A stretch of DNA of 64,000 nt from JBCBWG01 sp036804185 (GTDB lineage Bacteria > Pseudomonadota > Alphaproteobacteria > Rhizobiales > Hyphomicrobiaceae), in assembly GCA_050330095.1 (NCBI GenBank), contig JBHJOC010000035.1, positions 1 through 64,000 on the forward strand. Reading direction: 5' to 3'. Both the position numbers and the translations under genes were made by a program. Numbering within the stretch: the first letter of the stretch is position 1; each line of letters opens with the position of its first letter. Below the pieces are notes generated by a model that was given only the letters and a program-made list of their open reading frames with translations, searched no databases and had not been told where the DNA came from. Of the stretch, positions 35,230-43,903 are shown piece by piece.

Positions 35230-35511
35230 ATGACCGCCATGAATGATTCGACCCAACGCCAACTTCGCCAGTTCATCGAACAGATCGAGCGTCTCGAGGA
35301 AGAGAAGAAGGCGCTCAGTGACGACATCAAGGACAAGTTCGCAGAGGCGAAGGCGGTTGGTTTCGATGTCAAGGCTATGCGTCAAATCCTGCGGCTCAGA
35401 AAAAAGGGTCGCGACGAGCGGATGGAGGAAGAGGCGATCCTCGAGACATATCTCCATGCCCTCGGCATGCTGGTCGACGAGGTCGCGGAGTTTCCAATGG
35501 CCGCTGAATAG
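35230..35511 (+). CDS. gapR: DUF2312 protein, GapR-type nucleoid protein
   Basis: A 93-residue, highly helical protein: LRQFIEQIERLEEEKKALSD, then IKDKFAEAKAVGFDVKAMRQ and ILRLRKKGRDERMEEE. This is the DUF2312 pattern; the Caulobacter member GapR is a nucleoid-associated protein that clamps overtwisted DNA ahead of replication and transcription. GAGGA lies 10 bases before ATG 35230; ATG 35239 is an alternative. Length matches the family (about 90 residues). Confidence 0.9.
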   Translation: MTAMNDSTQRQLRQFIEQIERLEEEKKALSDDIKDKFAEAKAVGFDVKAMRQILRLRKKGRDERMEEEAILETYLHALGMLVDEVAEFPMAAE

Positions 35512-35735
35512 GCTGCTCACGAGGCTTGCCCGCGGGACGGTTCAGCGAACGCGAGGCTGCCCGTCGCACAATATGCCTTCCCTTTGAACGGCGCGCCTGG
35601 GACACTCCACGGGCTCGGGCTCTAATCCGCGCAGCAATTATCGAGCCGCCGGAGAGCGGGAAACGCCTGTTGGCGCGCGGTTGCCTCGCGATGGCTGGGG
35701 TGGCGCTCGCCGGGCCGAACGGGAGGCTAGCCACC

Positions 35736-36929
35736 ATGCCGCACGTACCTGCGTCAGACGCACTGTCCCATATTCGGGTTCTCGATCTTACGCGCGTGAG
35801 GTCCGGTCCAACAGCCGCGCGGCAGCTCGCAGATTGGGGCGCGGACGTCATCAAGATTGAACAACCCGCTGCGCTTGAGGCCGACGGCGCACTCGGCGCT
35901 GGGCGTGCGACGGGGGATTTTCAGAACCTTCAGCGCAACAAGCGCTCCATGACGCTGAACCTGAAGGAGCCCGAAGGTCACGCCGTGTTCATGCGTCTTC
36001 TCGAGCGGTCGGACGTTGTAATCGAGAACTTCCGTCCTGACGTCAAGGAGCGCCTCGGCATAGGTTATGACGCGCTGGCGGCGGTGAACCCGCGAATCAT
36101 CCTCGGCAGTATTTCCGGTTTCGGCCAGACAGGGCCCTACGCGACGCGGCCCGGCTTCGACCAGATCGCGCAGGGCATGGGCGGGCTCATGTCCGTGACC
36201 GGTGCGCCTGGCGAAGGGCCGATGCGGGTTGGCATCCCGGTCGCAGACCTCACCGCTGGCCTGTTCTGCGCGATGGGGATTCAGACCGCGTTGATCGAGC
36301 GGGAGCGCTCCGGCCGTGGCCAATGGGTTCAGACATCGCTTCTGCAGGCGCAGGCTTTCATGCTGGATTTCCAGGCAGCGCGCTGGCTGATGGAAGGCGA
36401 AGTGCCTGGCCAGGCTGGCAACGAGCACCCGACGAGCGTGCCAACGAACGTATTTCGAACGCGCGACGGCGCCATGAACGTCGCGGTCTCGGGCAACACG
36501 ATCTGGTCGCGCTTCTGTGCAGCGCTCGGCAAGCCCGAGTGGGCGAAGGATCCACGGTTCGAGACGGATCGGCTCCGCCGCGACAACCGCGCTGTGCTCA
36601 ACGCCTTGATCGCTGACGTAATGGCGACCCGCACGACGGCGGAATGGGATGCTGCTCTGCTCGACGCGGGAGTTCCGTCAGGCCCGATCAACCGGGTCGA
36701 CGAGGTTTTTGCAGACCCCCAGGTGGACCACCTCGGGATTGGAGCTGAGATCGAGACAGTACCGTTTGGCGTGACGCGCGCGGTGGCTCAGCCGATCCAA
36801 ATGTCGCGGACGCCGAGCAGGATGGTGGCCGGAATTCCGGACCGGGGCGCCAACACAGATGAGATCCTGGCAGAACTCGGTTACAGCGCGGCCGCGATCG
36901 CCGGGCTGCGGGACCGCACGATCGTTTGA
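35736..36929 (+). CDS. CaiB/BaiF family CoA-transferase
   Basis: A 397-residue family III CoA-transferase: IRVLDLTRVRSGPTAARQLA, ADVIKIEQP, RNKRSMTLNLKEPEG, ENFRPDVKERLG and ISGFGQTGPYA are standard. It moves CoA between two organic acids through an acyl-enzyme step on an acidic residue. At the position expected for that acid (DVSMQDA in formyl-CoA transferase) this protein reads TSLLQAQ, so Gln204 stands where Asp or Glu is expected. GGGAGG precedes ATG 35736. Substrates are not readable from the sequence; it stands alone. Confidence 0.88.
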   Translation: MPHVPASDALSHIRVLDLTRVRSGPTAARQLADWGADVIKIEQPAALEADGALGAGRATGDFQNLQRNKRSMTLNLKEPEGHAVFMRLLERSDVVIENFRPDVKERLGIGYDALAAVNPRIILGSISGFGQTGPYATRPGFDQIAQGMGGLMSVTGAPGEGPMRVGIPVADLTAGLFCAMGIQTALIERERSGRGQWVQTSLLQAQAFMLDFQAARWLMEGEVPGQAGNEHPTSVPTNVFRTRDGAMNVAVSGNTIWSRFCAALGKPEWAKDPRFETDRLRRDNRAVLNALIADVMATRTTAEWDAALLDAGVPSGPINRVDEVFADPQVDHLGIGAEIETVPFGVTRAVAQPIQMSRTPSRMVAGIPDRGANTDEILAELGYSAAAIAGLRDRTIV

Positions 36930-37054
36930 GCCGAGGCTCGGGGCGAACAGCGCGCCCACTCCGACCCGCAAGGGTTCTACCTCGCAAAAGCCGGCCGTTC
37001 CAAACGAATTGCCGGACGAGGTGCGTCATGCTCGCTTTGCGATGGTTCAGGGCT

Positions 37055-37753
37055 TCAGTCGATTTTCCAGACGATCTCGACGCTGGTCCGAAGTTCGTTC
37101 TGCCCAGCTTCGATCGGCACGGACTGAGCAGCTTCGATCATGCCACGTGCCATCGGCATCGGTCGCGGCATCGCAGCGCCACCTTCCGTGATCGATATGA
37201 TGTCGCCGAGTGCAACACCCGCGGCCTGGGCGAGCGTTTCGGCGCGCCGGCGGGCATTCGTGACGGCTGCTTTGCGCGCCGCGTCCGTCAGGGTCTCGGC
37301 TTCGCTGACGAGAAACGTCAAGCCCCCGAACTGATTGGCGCCAAGCGCGGTCGCTTTGTCGAGGACCTCGCCCAGTTGGGCAAGATTGCGAACCCGTACC
37401 GACAGGCTGTTGCGGACCTCATATCCGGTGACGCGTGCTTCCTGGCCTGGGGCGCTGGTATACCGCTCGTTGATCGAAAAATCAGCCGTTTGCATGTCTT
37501 GGGGCGCGATGCCGAGCGCCTTCAGGCCGTCGATCACGTTGGCCATCAGTTTAGAGTTTGCCGTGAGCGCGTCAGCGGCCGTCCTGCCCTGCGTCGAAAC
37601 ACCGGTGGAGATCAGAGCCTGATCGGGCTCGGCCGCAACACTGCCGCTGGCATGGATCGTGATCGTGCGCGGGCTTTTGTCGGCGTGAGCGAGTGCGGTT
37701 GGCATGACGAGGCTCACCAAAAACAGGGCTAGGACCAGGTGTGTGTGCAGCAT
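37055..37753 (-). CDS. SIMPL-domain (DUF541) periplasmic protein
   Basis: A 232-residue protein with a signal peptide (MLHTHLVLALFLVSLVMPTA, cut after AHA). The mature part has the SIMPL pattern: ITIHASGSVAAEPDQALIS, then TAADALTANSKLMANVIDGL, VTGYEVRNSLSVRVRN and a C-terminal segment with VEIVWKI. Such proteins sit in the periplasm and have been linked to oxidative stress; the activity is not settled. Convergent with the CoA-transferase gene. Confidence 0.88.
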   Translation of the reverse strand: MLHTHLVLALFLVSLVMPTALAHADKSPRTITIHASGSVAAEPDQALISTGVSTQGRTAADALTANSKLMANVIDGLKALGIAPQDMQTADFSINERYTSAPGQEARVTGYEVRNSLSVRVRNLAQLGEVLDKATALGANQFGGLTFLVSEAETLTDAARKAAVTNARRRAETLAQAAGVALGDIISITEGGAAMPRPMPMARGMIEAAQSVPIEAGQNELRTSVEIVWKID

Positions 37754-37930
37754 GTCGATGGTTCTTTACAGATGATCACGGCAGGTGTCGTGCAGCGTTG
37801 GTCAGGTTCCCTTCGACGCAACCCGGTACAGGCATCGTGTCTGGACGCAGAGCGTGCGCGCGTCGCGAAGCTTTGACGGGCAAGACGGCGAATTTAGGTC
37901 GCTCAGCATGCGCAAGCCACTTAAGCGGCC

Positions 37931-38010
37931 AGCGAAGACGGGGTCCAGCGAAGACGGGGTCCAGCGAAGGCGGGGCCCAGTGAAGACGGGGCCCAGTGAA
38001 GACGGGGATT
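37931..38010. repeat. Five tandem copies of a 16-bp unit upstream of the CAU tRNA
   Basis: Units of the form AGCGAAGACGGGGTCC (two identical), AGCGAAGGCGGGGCCC, AGTGAAGACGGGGCCC and AGTGAAGACGGGGATT. No unique spacers, so not a CRISPR array. It lies 55 bp before the tRNA in a 520-bp gap between the SIMPL gene and phnC; the rest of that gap holds only the tRNA and the phnC leader. Confidence 0.9.
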
Positions 38011-38065
38011 GTCGCGGTGGGCACAGCGCGATACGTCGAGTGTGTCTGATCGGGCAAATTTGAGC

Positions 38066-38141
38066 GGGCCGGTAGCTCAATGGTCAGAGCCGACGGCTCA
38101 TAACCGTCTGGTTGGGGGTTCGAGTCCCTCCCGGCCTACCA
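38066..38141 (+). tRNA. tRNA with CAU anticodon (Met or Ile2)
   Basis: A full cloverleaf: acceptor GGGCCGG pairs with CCGGCCT, D-arm AGCTCAATGGTCAGAGC, anticodon stem GACGG/CCGTC around loop CTCATAA, T-arm with TTCGAGT, and encoded CCA. The anticodon CAT means either elongator methionine or, after lysidine modification, isoleucine for AUA. The short D-loop, as in E. coli Ile2, slightly favours Ile2; identity is unsure. It lacks the initiator mispair, since its first pair is G-U. Confidence 0.95.
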
Positions 38142-38274
38142 CCGCAAGACTTGTCCAGCCCTGTCCGGCCCGTCGCCAACGCGTCGCCCGGCTCCCCTGC
38201 GACGAGTACGTCCGATCACTGTCATCAAACTATTGTCGCAGGCTGATATCGCGCCGCAGAGAGCGAGGTGCAGC

Positions 38275-39087
38275 ATGCTGGTACTAGAACAGGCGACGCG
38301 TCGGTTCGGCAATTTCAAGGCTGTTGACAGCGTCGAATTGGCGATTCCCGAAGGTAGCTTTGTTGGTGTCATCGGGCGGTCCGGCGCTGGCAAGTCGACT
38401 TTGCTGAGGATGATCAATCGTCTGATCGACCCGTCTGAGGGCGCGATCCGCTACGGCGCCGTTGACGTCGGGCGCATCAAAGGCCGCGAGTTGCGCGCCT
38501 GGCGCCGTGACTGCGCGATGATCTTCCAGCAGTTCAATCTTGTCGGTCGCGTTGACGTTCTCACCAACGTCCTCATGGGTCGGCTCGGGCACATGCCAAC
38601 ATGGCGTGCGCTGCCGAAGTTCTGGAGCGCGCACGACAAGGCGATCGCGCTCGCGGCACTCGATCAGTTCGATATCGTGAGCCTCGCAGCGCAGCGCGCT
38701 GACCAGCTCTCGGGTGGCCAGCAGCAGCGTGTGGCCATCTGCAGGGCGCTGGTTCAGGAGCCGAAGATCCTGCTCGCCGATGAGCCGATCGCGTCACTCG
38801 ATCCGCGCAACACAAAGATCGTTATGGATGCGCTGCTGCGGATCAACAAGCACTTCGGCATCACGGTCGTGACGAACCTGCACTCGCTGGATACCGCTCG
38901 CAATTATTGCGACCGCCTGGTCGGCATGGCGCAGGGGCGCGTCGTGTTCGACGGCCTCCCGAGCGCGCTCACTGACGATGTTGCCCGCGAGCTTTACGGG
39001 CTCGAGGCAGGCGAGGTGATGGATACCGCCGGCACTGCCATGCCCGATCCCGCGATCATGCCCGGTAGAATGGAGGCGGTGGCCTGA
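38275..39087 (+). CDS. phnC: Phosphonate-type ABC transporter ATP-binding protein
   Basis: A 270-residue ATPase. Walker A is GRSGAGKST, the Q-loop is in MIFQQFNLVGR, the signature LSGGQQQRVAICRAL, Walker B ILLADEPIASLDP, and NLHSLDTARNYCDR is typical of PhnC. It drives import of phosphonates or related phosphorus compounds with PhnD and two PhnE proteins. GAGG lies before ATG 38275. The tail (about residues 247-270, with Met and Pro) goes beyond the usual end. Confidence 0.95.
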   Translation: MLVLEQATRRFGNFKAVDSVELAIPEGSFVGVIGRSGAGKSTLLRMINRLIDPSEGAIRYGAVDVGRIKGRELRAWRRDCAMIFQQFNLVGRVDVLTNVLMGRLGHMPTWRALPKFWSAHDKAIALAALDQFDIVSLAAQRADQLSGGQQQRVAICRALVQEPKILLADEPIASLDPRNTKIVMDALLRINKHFGITVVTNLHSLDTARNYCDRLVGMAQGRVVFDGLPSALTDDVARELYGLEAGEVMDTAGTAMPDPAIMPGRMEAVA

Positions 39088-39251
39088 CCGACATTGCCAC
39101 GGGCAAGGCAAGGCTCCCAGTGCACCGATCCGCTGCCGCCAAAGACCCACAGATCACCAGCGCCCTTTGGGCGATGGCCCGATGGCACCTGGGAAACGGC
39201 CGATCCCGGTGTCCCAACACGAAGGCCACGTCTCTTCGAGGAAGTATGATC

Positions 39252-40166
39252 ATGTTCAATCGTCGCCACATCGTCGGCTTCATCGCCGCCGCTGCCGTCC
39301 TGTCGGTTGCCGGGACCGCGAACGCACAAGACTGGAAGTCCAAGTTCCCAGAGCTCATCCTCGCGGCTGTGCCGGACGAGAACGCCTCGGGCATGACCGA
39401 TCGCTACACGCCGTTCACTGAGTATCTCTCGCGTGAGCTCGGCGTGCCGGTGCGGCTGCGCGTCGCCAACGATTACGCCGCGGTGATCGAGGGTCAGAAA
39501 TCCGGCAATATCCACATTGCTCAGTATGGTCCGGCCTCTTACGCGCGCGCTTACATGATTGGCGCCGAGATCGAGCCATTCGGGATGATGGTGAATGCTG
39601 ATGGCGGCAAGGGCTACCATGCCGTATTGTACGTGAAGGCCGACAGCAGCTTCCAGTCGATTGAGGATCTGAAGGGCAAAAACCTCTGCCTCGTCGATCC
39701 GAACTCGACATCGGGCAATAACGTCCCCCGCTTCGCAATGGATAAGCTCGGCATCGATCCCGAACAGTATTTCTCCAAGGTCGTCTACGCTGGTTCGCAT
39801 GAGAACGCAGTAATCGGCGTGCAGCAAGGGACGTGCGATGCAGCCTGGAACTGGTGGAACGACGAAAACGAGTCGAACCTCCACAGGATGGACCGCAAAG
39901 GCATGGCGAAATACGCTGATTTTCGTATCGTCATGAAGTCTGACAAAATCGTGAACTCGCCTGTCGCCTATCTCAATTCACTCCCAGACGACCTGAAAGC
40001 AGCTATCCGGGACGCATTCTTCAACGTTGCCAAGAAAGACCCGGCTGCCTGGCAGAAACTGACCGACGGCAAGCAGCAACCCTGGGATCCGACATCTCAC
40101 GCAGATTATGAGGCGATGGTTGAGCTCACCAAGTTCGTCGACAATCTGAAGCGAAAGCGCGGCTAA
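39252..40166 (+). CDS. phnD: Phosphonate-type ABC transporter substrate-binding protein
   Basis: A 304-residue periplasmic protein with signal peptide ending TANAQ near residue 23. LAAVPDENASGMTDRYTPF, then EYLSRELGVPVRLRVANDY, HIAQYGPASYARAY, DPNSTSGNNVPR and CDAAWNWWNDE match PhnD. GAGGA sits 9 bases before ATG 39252, which I prefer to ATG 39246. It binds phosphonate, phosphite or a phosphate ester; the exact ligand is not readable. Confidence 0.94.
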   Translation: MFNRRHIVGFIAAAAVLSVAGTANAQDWKSKFPELILAAVPDENASGMTDRYTPFTEYLSRELGVPVRLRVANDYAAVIEGQKSGNIHIAQYGPASYARAYMIGAEIEPFGMMVNADGGKGYHAVLYVKADSSFQSIEDLKGKNLCLVDPNSTSGNNVPRFAMDKLGIDPEQYFSKVVYAGSHENAVIGVQQGTCDAAWNWWNDENESNLHRMDRKGMAKYADFRIVMKSDKIVNSPVAYLNSLPDDLKAAIRDAFFNVAKKDPAAWQKLTDGKQQPWDPTSHADYEAMVELTKFVDNLKRKRG

Positions 40167-40184
40167 CCGGTTGGTTCTCAGAAT

Positions 40185-40207
40185 GGGGCAGCCGACAAGG
40201 CTGCCCC
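40185..40207 (+). other. Hairpin between phnD and phnE
   Basis: GGGGCAGCC at 40185-40193 and GGCTGCCCC at 40199-40207 make a perfect 9-bp stem with loop GACAA, 18 bp after the phnD stop. There is no U-tract, so it more likely protects the phnD mRNA end or lowers read-through to the permeases, as often seen after binding-protein genes. Confidence 0.75.
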
Positions 40208-40259
40208 TGCTGTTCACGCCTCAAAGAATTTCAAATTGTCGCCAAAAAGGCTTGCTCCC

Positions 40260-41147
40260 GTGCCGCGATCCTCACTCTTGGCGCTCCCTGACGAGCAATT
40301 GCAGCACCATAGGCGCGCGTACGCGAGAGCGACAGCCGCTAAAAAATTGCAAACGCTTCTCGGACTCGTCGTACTGGGCGTGTGCGTTTATCTCGCTGCC
40401 TGGGCAGGCGAAGTTGATCTCGTACGCTTTTGGAACAATGCGCACCGGTTCACTACGTATATCTATCAACTGATCCCGACGCTTCGATACGACACGTTTG
40501 CCGCCGATTTCGCCGAATGGTTCTGGGGTTGGCGCTATTGGCTCGGAAAAATCGGCGAGACGCTGATTATCGCCTATCTCGGAACGGTGATAGGTGGAAT
40601 TTTCGGACTCTTGCTTTGTTTCTTTGCCTCTGCGAATGTGACCCCCGCGCGCTGGCTGCAGTTCGTGACTCGCCGGTTCCTCGAATTTTGCAGAACCGTT
40701 CCCGAGCTGGTTTTCGCGTTGATTTTTGTTATTGCGTTTGGACTCGGTGCAATCCCGGGTGTTCTGGCTCTCGCAATTCATACAGCTGGAGCGCTGGGGA
40801 AATTGTTCTCTGAGGTCGTTGAGAACATTGATATGAAACCCGTCGAGGGATTGCAGTCGACAGGAGCCAATTGGGTTGAAACGATGCGCTTTGCAGTCGT
40901 TCCTCAAGTGCTGTCGAATTTTGCCAGCTATGGTCTGCTGCGGTTCGAAATAAATGTTCGTGCAGCGGCCATTATGGGTTTCGTTGGTGCGGGCGGGATC
41001 GGGCAGGATCTTGTCGCTAGCGTCCGTACATTTCAATATACAGATGTCAGCGCAATCCTGGTTCTGATCATCGTTACGGTCATGATCATCGACCTTCTAA
41101 CAGAACGGCTGCGACACCGCTTGATTGGCCGGGAGAACAACCGATGA
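40260..41147 (+). CDS. phnE: Phosphonate-type ABC transporter permease (first)
   Basis: A protein of about 295 residues with five to six membrane spans. RRFLEFCRTVPELVFALIFV, GKLFSEVVENIDMKPVEGLQ and GFVGAGGIGQDL are the conserved PhnE segments; the middle one is the ATPase-contact loop. Start uncertain: GTG 40260 with AAAAGG upstream is used; TTG 40236 would add 8 residues. The stop overlaps the next permease start. Confidence 0.92.
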   Translation: MPRSSLLALPDEQLQHHRRAYARATAAKKLQTLLGLVVLGVCVYLAAWAGEVDLVRFWNNAHRFTTYIYQLIPTLRYDTFAADFAEWFWGWRYWLGKIGETLIIAYLGTVIGGIFGLLLCFFASANVTPARWLQFVTRRFLEFCRTVPELVFALIFVIAFGLGAIPGVLALAIHTAGALGKLFSEVVENIDMKPVEGLQSTGANWVETMRFAVVPQVLSNFASYGLLRFEINVRAAAIMGFVGAGGIGQDLVASVRTFQYTDVSAILVLIIVTVMIIDLLTERLRHRLIGRENNR

Positions 41148-42037
41148 CGGAAATGCCCCACGCGCTGCAGCCGCAACGCTTGAGACCAACGGTCTTCGAC
41201 AATCTAGATCAGATACGCCTGCGCTATCCAGCCGAGATGTCGACGAACTGGACCGGACGAATTGTTGCTCTTTTGATAATTGCAGCGGGCACCGCGTTGT
41301 TTATTTTTGGCTTCGATCGGCTGGAGTTCAGTTGGGAGCGGATTTATAACGGGTTCGGCCGACTTGGTTCGTTCGTTCCTCTGATGTTTCCTCCAAGCTT
41401 TGGTACGGAAGCCAAGCTCTGGGTCTATCTTGAGAGCCTGGCGGAAACGCTGGCGATCGCGTTCCTGGGAACGCTTCTCGCAGCCTTGCTAGCATTTCCT
41501 GTAAGTTTCCTTGGCGCGAACAACGTTATGACCCAGCGGGTCATTCATTTTTTGTCACGGCGCAGCTTCGATACGGTTCGTGCCATCGACCCGCTGATCT
41601 GGGCTCTCGTTTGGGTCAACGTAACAGGCCTCGGTCCGTTTACCGGCATTCTCGCGATCATGACGGGGACGTTCGGAGATTTTGCGAAGTTGTTCTCCGA
41701 GGCGATAGAGGCTGCTGACAAAAAGCCCGTCGAAGGCGTCGTGGCGAGTGGAGGTTCAGCCGCCGAGTCGGTGCGTTTCGGTCTGATCCCGCAGGTGCTG
41801 CCCGTGATGCTGAGCCAAGTGCTCTATTACTTTGAGAGCAATACGCGGTCAGCCACGATCATCGGTATCGTCGGCGCGGGTGGGATCGGCCTTCACCTCT
41901 CCGAACAGATCCGCACGCTCGAGTGGCAGCATGTAAGCTTCCTGATCATCATGATCTTGCTTACCGTCGCAATCATCGATGCCATTTCGGCGCGGTTGCG
42001 TTTTGCAATCATCGGACGGCGCGCTGTCGATGGCTGA
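41144..42037 (+). CDS. phnE: Phosphonate-type ABC transporter permease (second)
   Basis: A 297-residue inner-membrane protein with about six spans. RSFDTVRAIDPLIWALVWVN, GDFAKLFSEAIEAADKKPVE and GIVGAGGIGLHL are conserved PhnE segments. ATG 41144 overlaps the stop of the first permease, so they are coupled. Together they should form the heterodimeric channel. Many alphaproteobacteria carry two PhnE genes. Convergent with the iron-type transporter genes. Confidence 0.94.
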   Translation: MTEMPHALQPQRLRPTVFDNLDQIRLRYPAEMSTNWTGRIVALLIIAAGTALFIFGFDRLEFSWERIYNGFGRLGSFVPLMFPPSFGTEAKLWVYLESLAETLAIAFLGTLLAALLAFPVSFLGANNVMTQRVIHFLSRRSFDTVRAIDPLIWALVWVNVTGLGPFTGILAIMTGTFGDFAKLFSEAIEAADKKPVEGVVASGGSAAESVRFGLIPQVLPVMLSQVLYYFESNTRSATIIGIVGAGGIGLHLSEQIRTLEWQHVSFLIIMILLTVAIIDAISARLRFAIIGRRAVDG

Positions 42038-42103
42038 TTGCAGCGTCTCCGGTTGCGTCGACCTGGCTGCTGCGTGCGGAAATCGTTCGCGCAGTGAGGA
42101 AGT

Positions 42104-43846
42104 TTAGCGTGCAATGATCCGCCACGGCAGGACGTCGCGCGGGAACCAGCGGTGCAGCGCGTCGAGCACGAACATGAGCGTTGCCACAACAACGATCGTG
42201 ACGACCCCGATTGCGGCCGCTTCTGCACCGAGCCCCGCATCCTCAAGGCTTAGAAGTGCGACACCAATGGTTTCGGTTCCAGCCGACCAGAGCAGCGCCG
42301 AGACCGTCAGTTCGTTGAACGCGAACAAGAACGCCAACATACCGCCGGCGACGGCGGCAGGCAGCACATGTGGCACGATCACGTAGCAAAGCCGTTGCAG
42401 GAGGCTTGCCCCATAAACCGCTGCAGCGTCTTCTGAATCTCGTTCCTGCGTTGCAAGTGCTGCCAGCACCGGCTTCAAGACCACGGGCAGAAAGCGCGCG
42501 TGGTAGGCGAACAGGATGATCCACGGCGTTGCGTAAAGACTGATGCCGATGAGTGGTAACGGTTTCAGAAACAACAGAATGCATGCAATGGCGAGAACGA
42601 CGCCCGGAAGTGCATAGGGCATCTCGATCAGCGTCAGCGCAGGAACGCGCCATCGCTTTCCGCGCCGCTCGACGGCGTAGCCGATGAGGATCGAAAGCAC
42701 AGCGAGGCTGACGGCCGCGGAGCCTGCAAGCATCAGGGAATTGGTGAGCGCGCGCAGCGTCACGCTCTGGCGGATCAAGACCTCGGTGAATCGTGACAGC
42801 GTGAAGGTGTCCCACGTGAGCGCGACCCCATAGGCCGGAACCAGGGCTGTCGCGAGCAGGGACAGCATGGGCAGCAGGATCGTAACGGCAAGGAACAGCC
42901 ACACCGCGCCTTCGACAACCAGCCGCCCGCGCCCGAAATCCAGGAATGGCGCAAGCCGTTCATCGGCATCGAGCCGCGTTGCCTCTCGCGGCGACAACGC
43001 AAGGGCTGCCACGACACCCATCGCGGCGATGCTGCCGACCAACAGCGAGAGCGCAGCCGCGTCGGTGATGAGCCGCGGTCCAAAGCTCGCGAGCTTCTGA
43101 TAGATCAAAGTCGGCAGTGTCACGTAGCCGACGGGTAGGCCGAGAAGTGCTGGGATCCCGAAGTTGCCGACGCCAGCCACGAAGACCAGCAAAGCCGCAG
43201 CCACGGCATAGGGTCGGAGCAGTGGCAGCAGCACCGAGATCAGAATGCGCGGCGCGGATGCCCCGTCGAGCTGGGCAGCCTCGATGAGGCTACGGGGGAT
43301 TGCTGCAAGTCCCCCGGCCAGCGTGATCGCTACCAGCGGCGCGTGATGCAAACCCATCACCAGGATGATGCCGAAGCTTCCGAGCAAGGGGTTTCGCGTT
43401 CCGGGCGGCGGCGCGAGGGCCATCGCCTTGAGGATCGGTGAGGCGGGGCCGGCGAGCGTCTTGAACGCGAGTGCTGCGACTTGCGGCGCGATCATGACGG
43501 AGAGGATGAGCAGGAACGCGATGGCTCGGCGGGTCGCAAGCCTGGAGGATGCAAGGAGGATGGCAAGCCCGCCGCCCACCAGCAGCGCAATTGCGCTCGA
43601 TCCGAGCGCAACCTCGAGCGTGTTGAGGGTCGCTCGCAAGGCGTCTCGTGATGCGAGAACCGTCAATGGCTCGGGCCAATCGCCTGTCGGACCAGGAAGC
43701 AGTGCCGCTGAGATCAATCGCGCGAGCGGCAGAAGGGACAAGACGACGGTGCAAACGATGAGGAGGGCGACCAGGCCGCCCCCCTCCCGCTCAGTCCAAT
43801 GCCGGTCCTGGCAATGCTCAGGCCGGGTGTCAGTGGTGGGACGCAA
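42104..43846 (-). CDS. Iron(III)-type ABC transporter permease (FbpB-like, fused double domain)
   Basis: A 580-residue inner-membrane protein with about twelve spans in two homologous halves, each with a permease coupling loop: PRSLIEAAQLDGASAPRILI in the first half and DSEDAAAVYGASLLQRLCYV in the second. This fused arrangement is typical of Fe(III) (FbpB/SfuB) permeases, and also of some spermidine/thiamine types. It starts with TTG at 43846; no ATG is available before the first span. It lies 57 bp downstream of the binding-protein gene. No ATPase gene is adjacent. Confidence 0.9.
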   Translation of the reverse strand: MRPTTDTRPEHCQDRHWTEREGGGLVALLIVCTVVLSLLPLARLISAALLPGPTGDWPEPLTVLASRDALRATLNTLEVALGSSAIALLVGGGLAILLASSRLATRRAIAFLLILSVMIAPQVAALAFKTLAGPASPILKAMALAPPPGTRNPLLGSFGIILVMGLHHAPLVAITLAGGLAAIPRSLIEAAQLDGASAPRILISVLLPLLRPYAVAAALLVFVAGVGNFGIPALLGLPVGYVTLPTLIYQKLASFGPRLITDAAALSLLVGSIAAMGVVAALALSPREATRLDADERLAPFLDFGRGRLVVEGAVWLFLAVTILLPMLSLLATALVPAYGVALTWDTFTLSRFTEVLIRQSVTLRALTNSLMLAGSAAVSLAVLSILIGYAVERRGKRWRVPALTLIEMPYALPGVVLAIACILLFLKPLPLIGISLYATPWIILFAYHARFLPVVLKPVLAALATQERDSEDAAAVYGASLLQRLCYVIVPHVLPAAVAGGMLAFLFAFNELTVSALLWSAGTETIGVALLSLEDAGLGAEAAAIGVVTIVVVATLMFVLDALHRWFPRDVLPWRIIAR

Positions 43847-43903
43847 CCGAGACCCCTGTCAGTTCCGCGTGGTCCGGGTTTGCGCCCCGTTCGGAGCCGG
43901 TGC

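Noticed and set aside
37931..38010. CRISPR-like array
   Set aside because: The 16-bp units are directly adjacent with no spacers and no cas genes are near; it is a plain tandem repeat.
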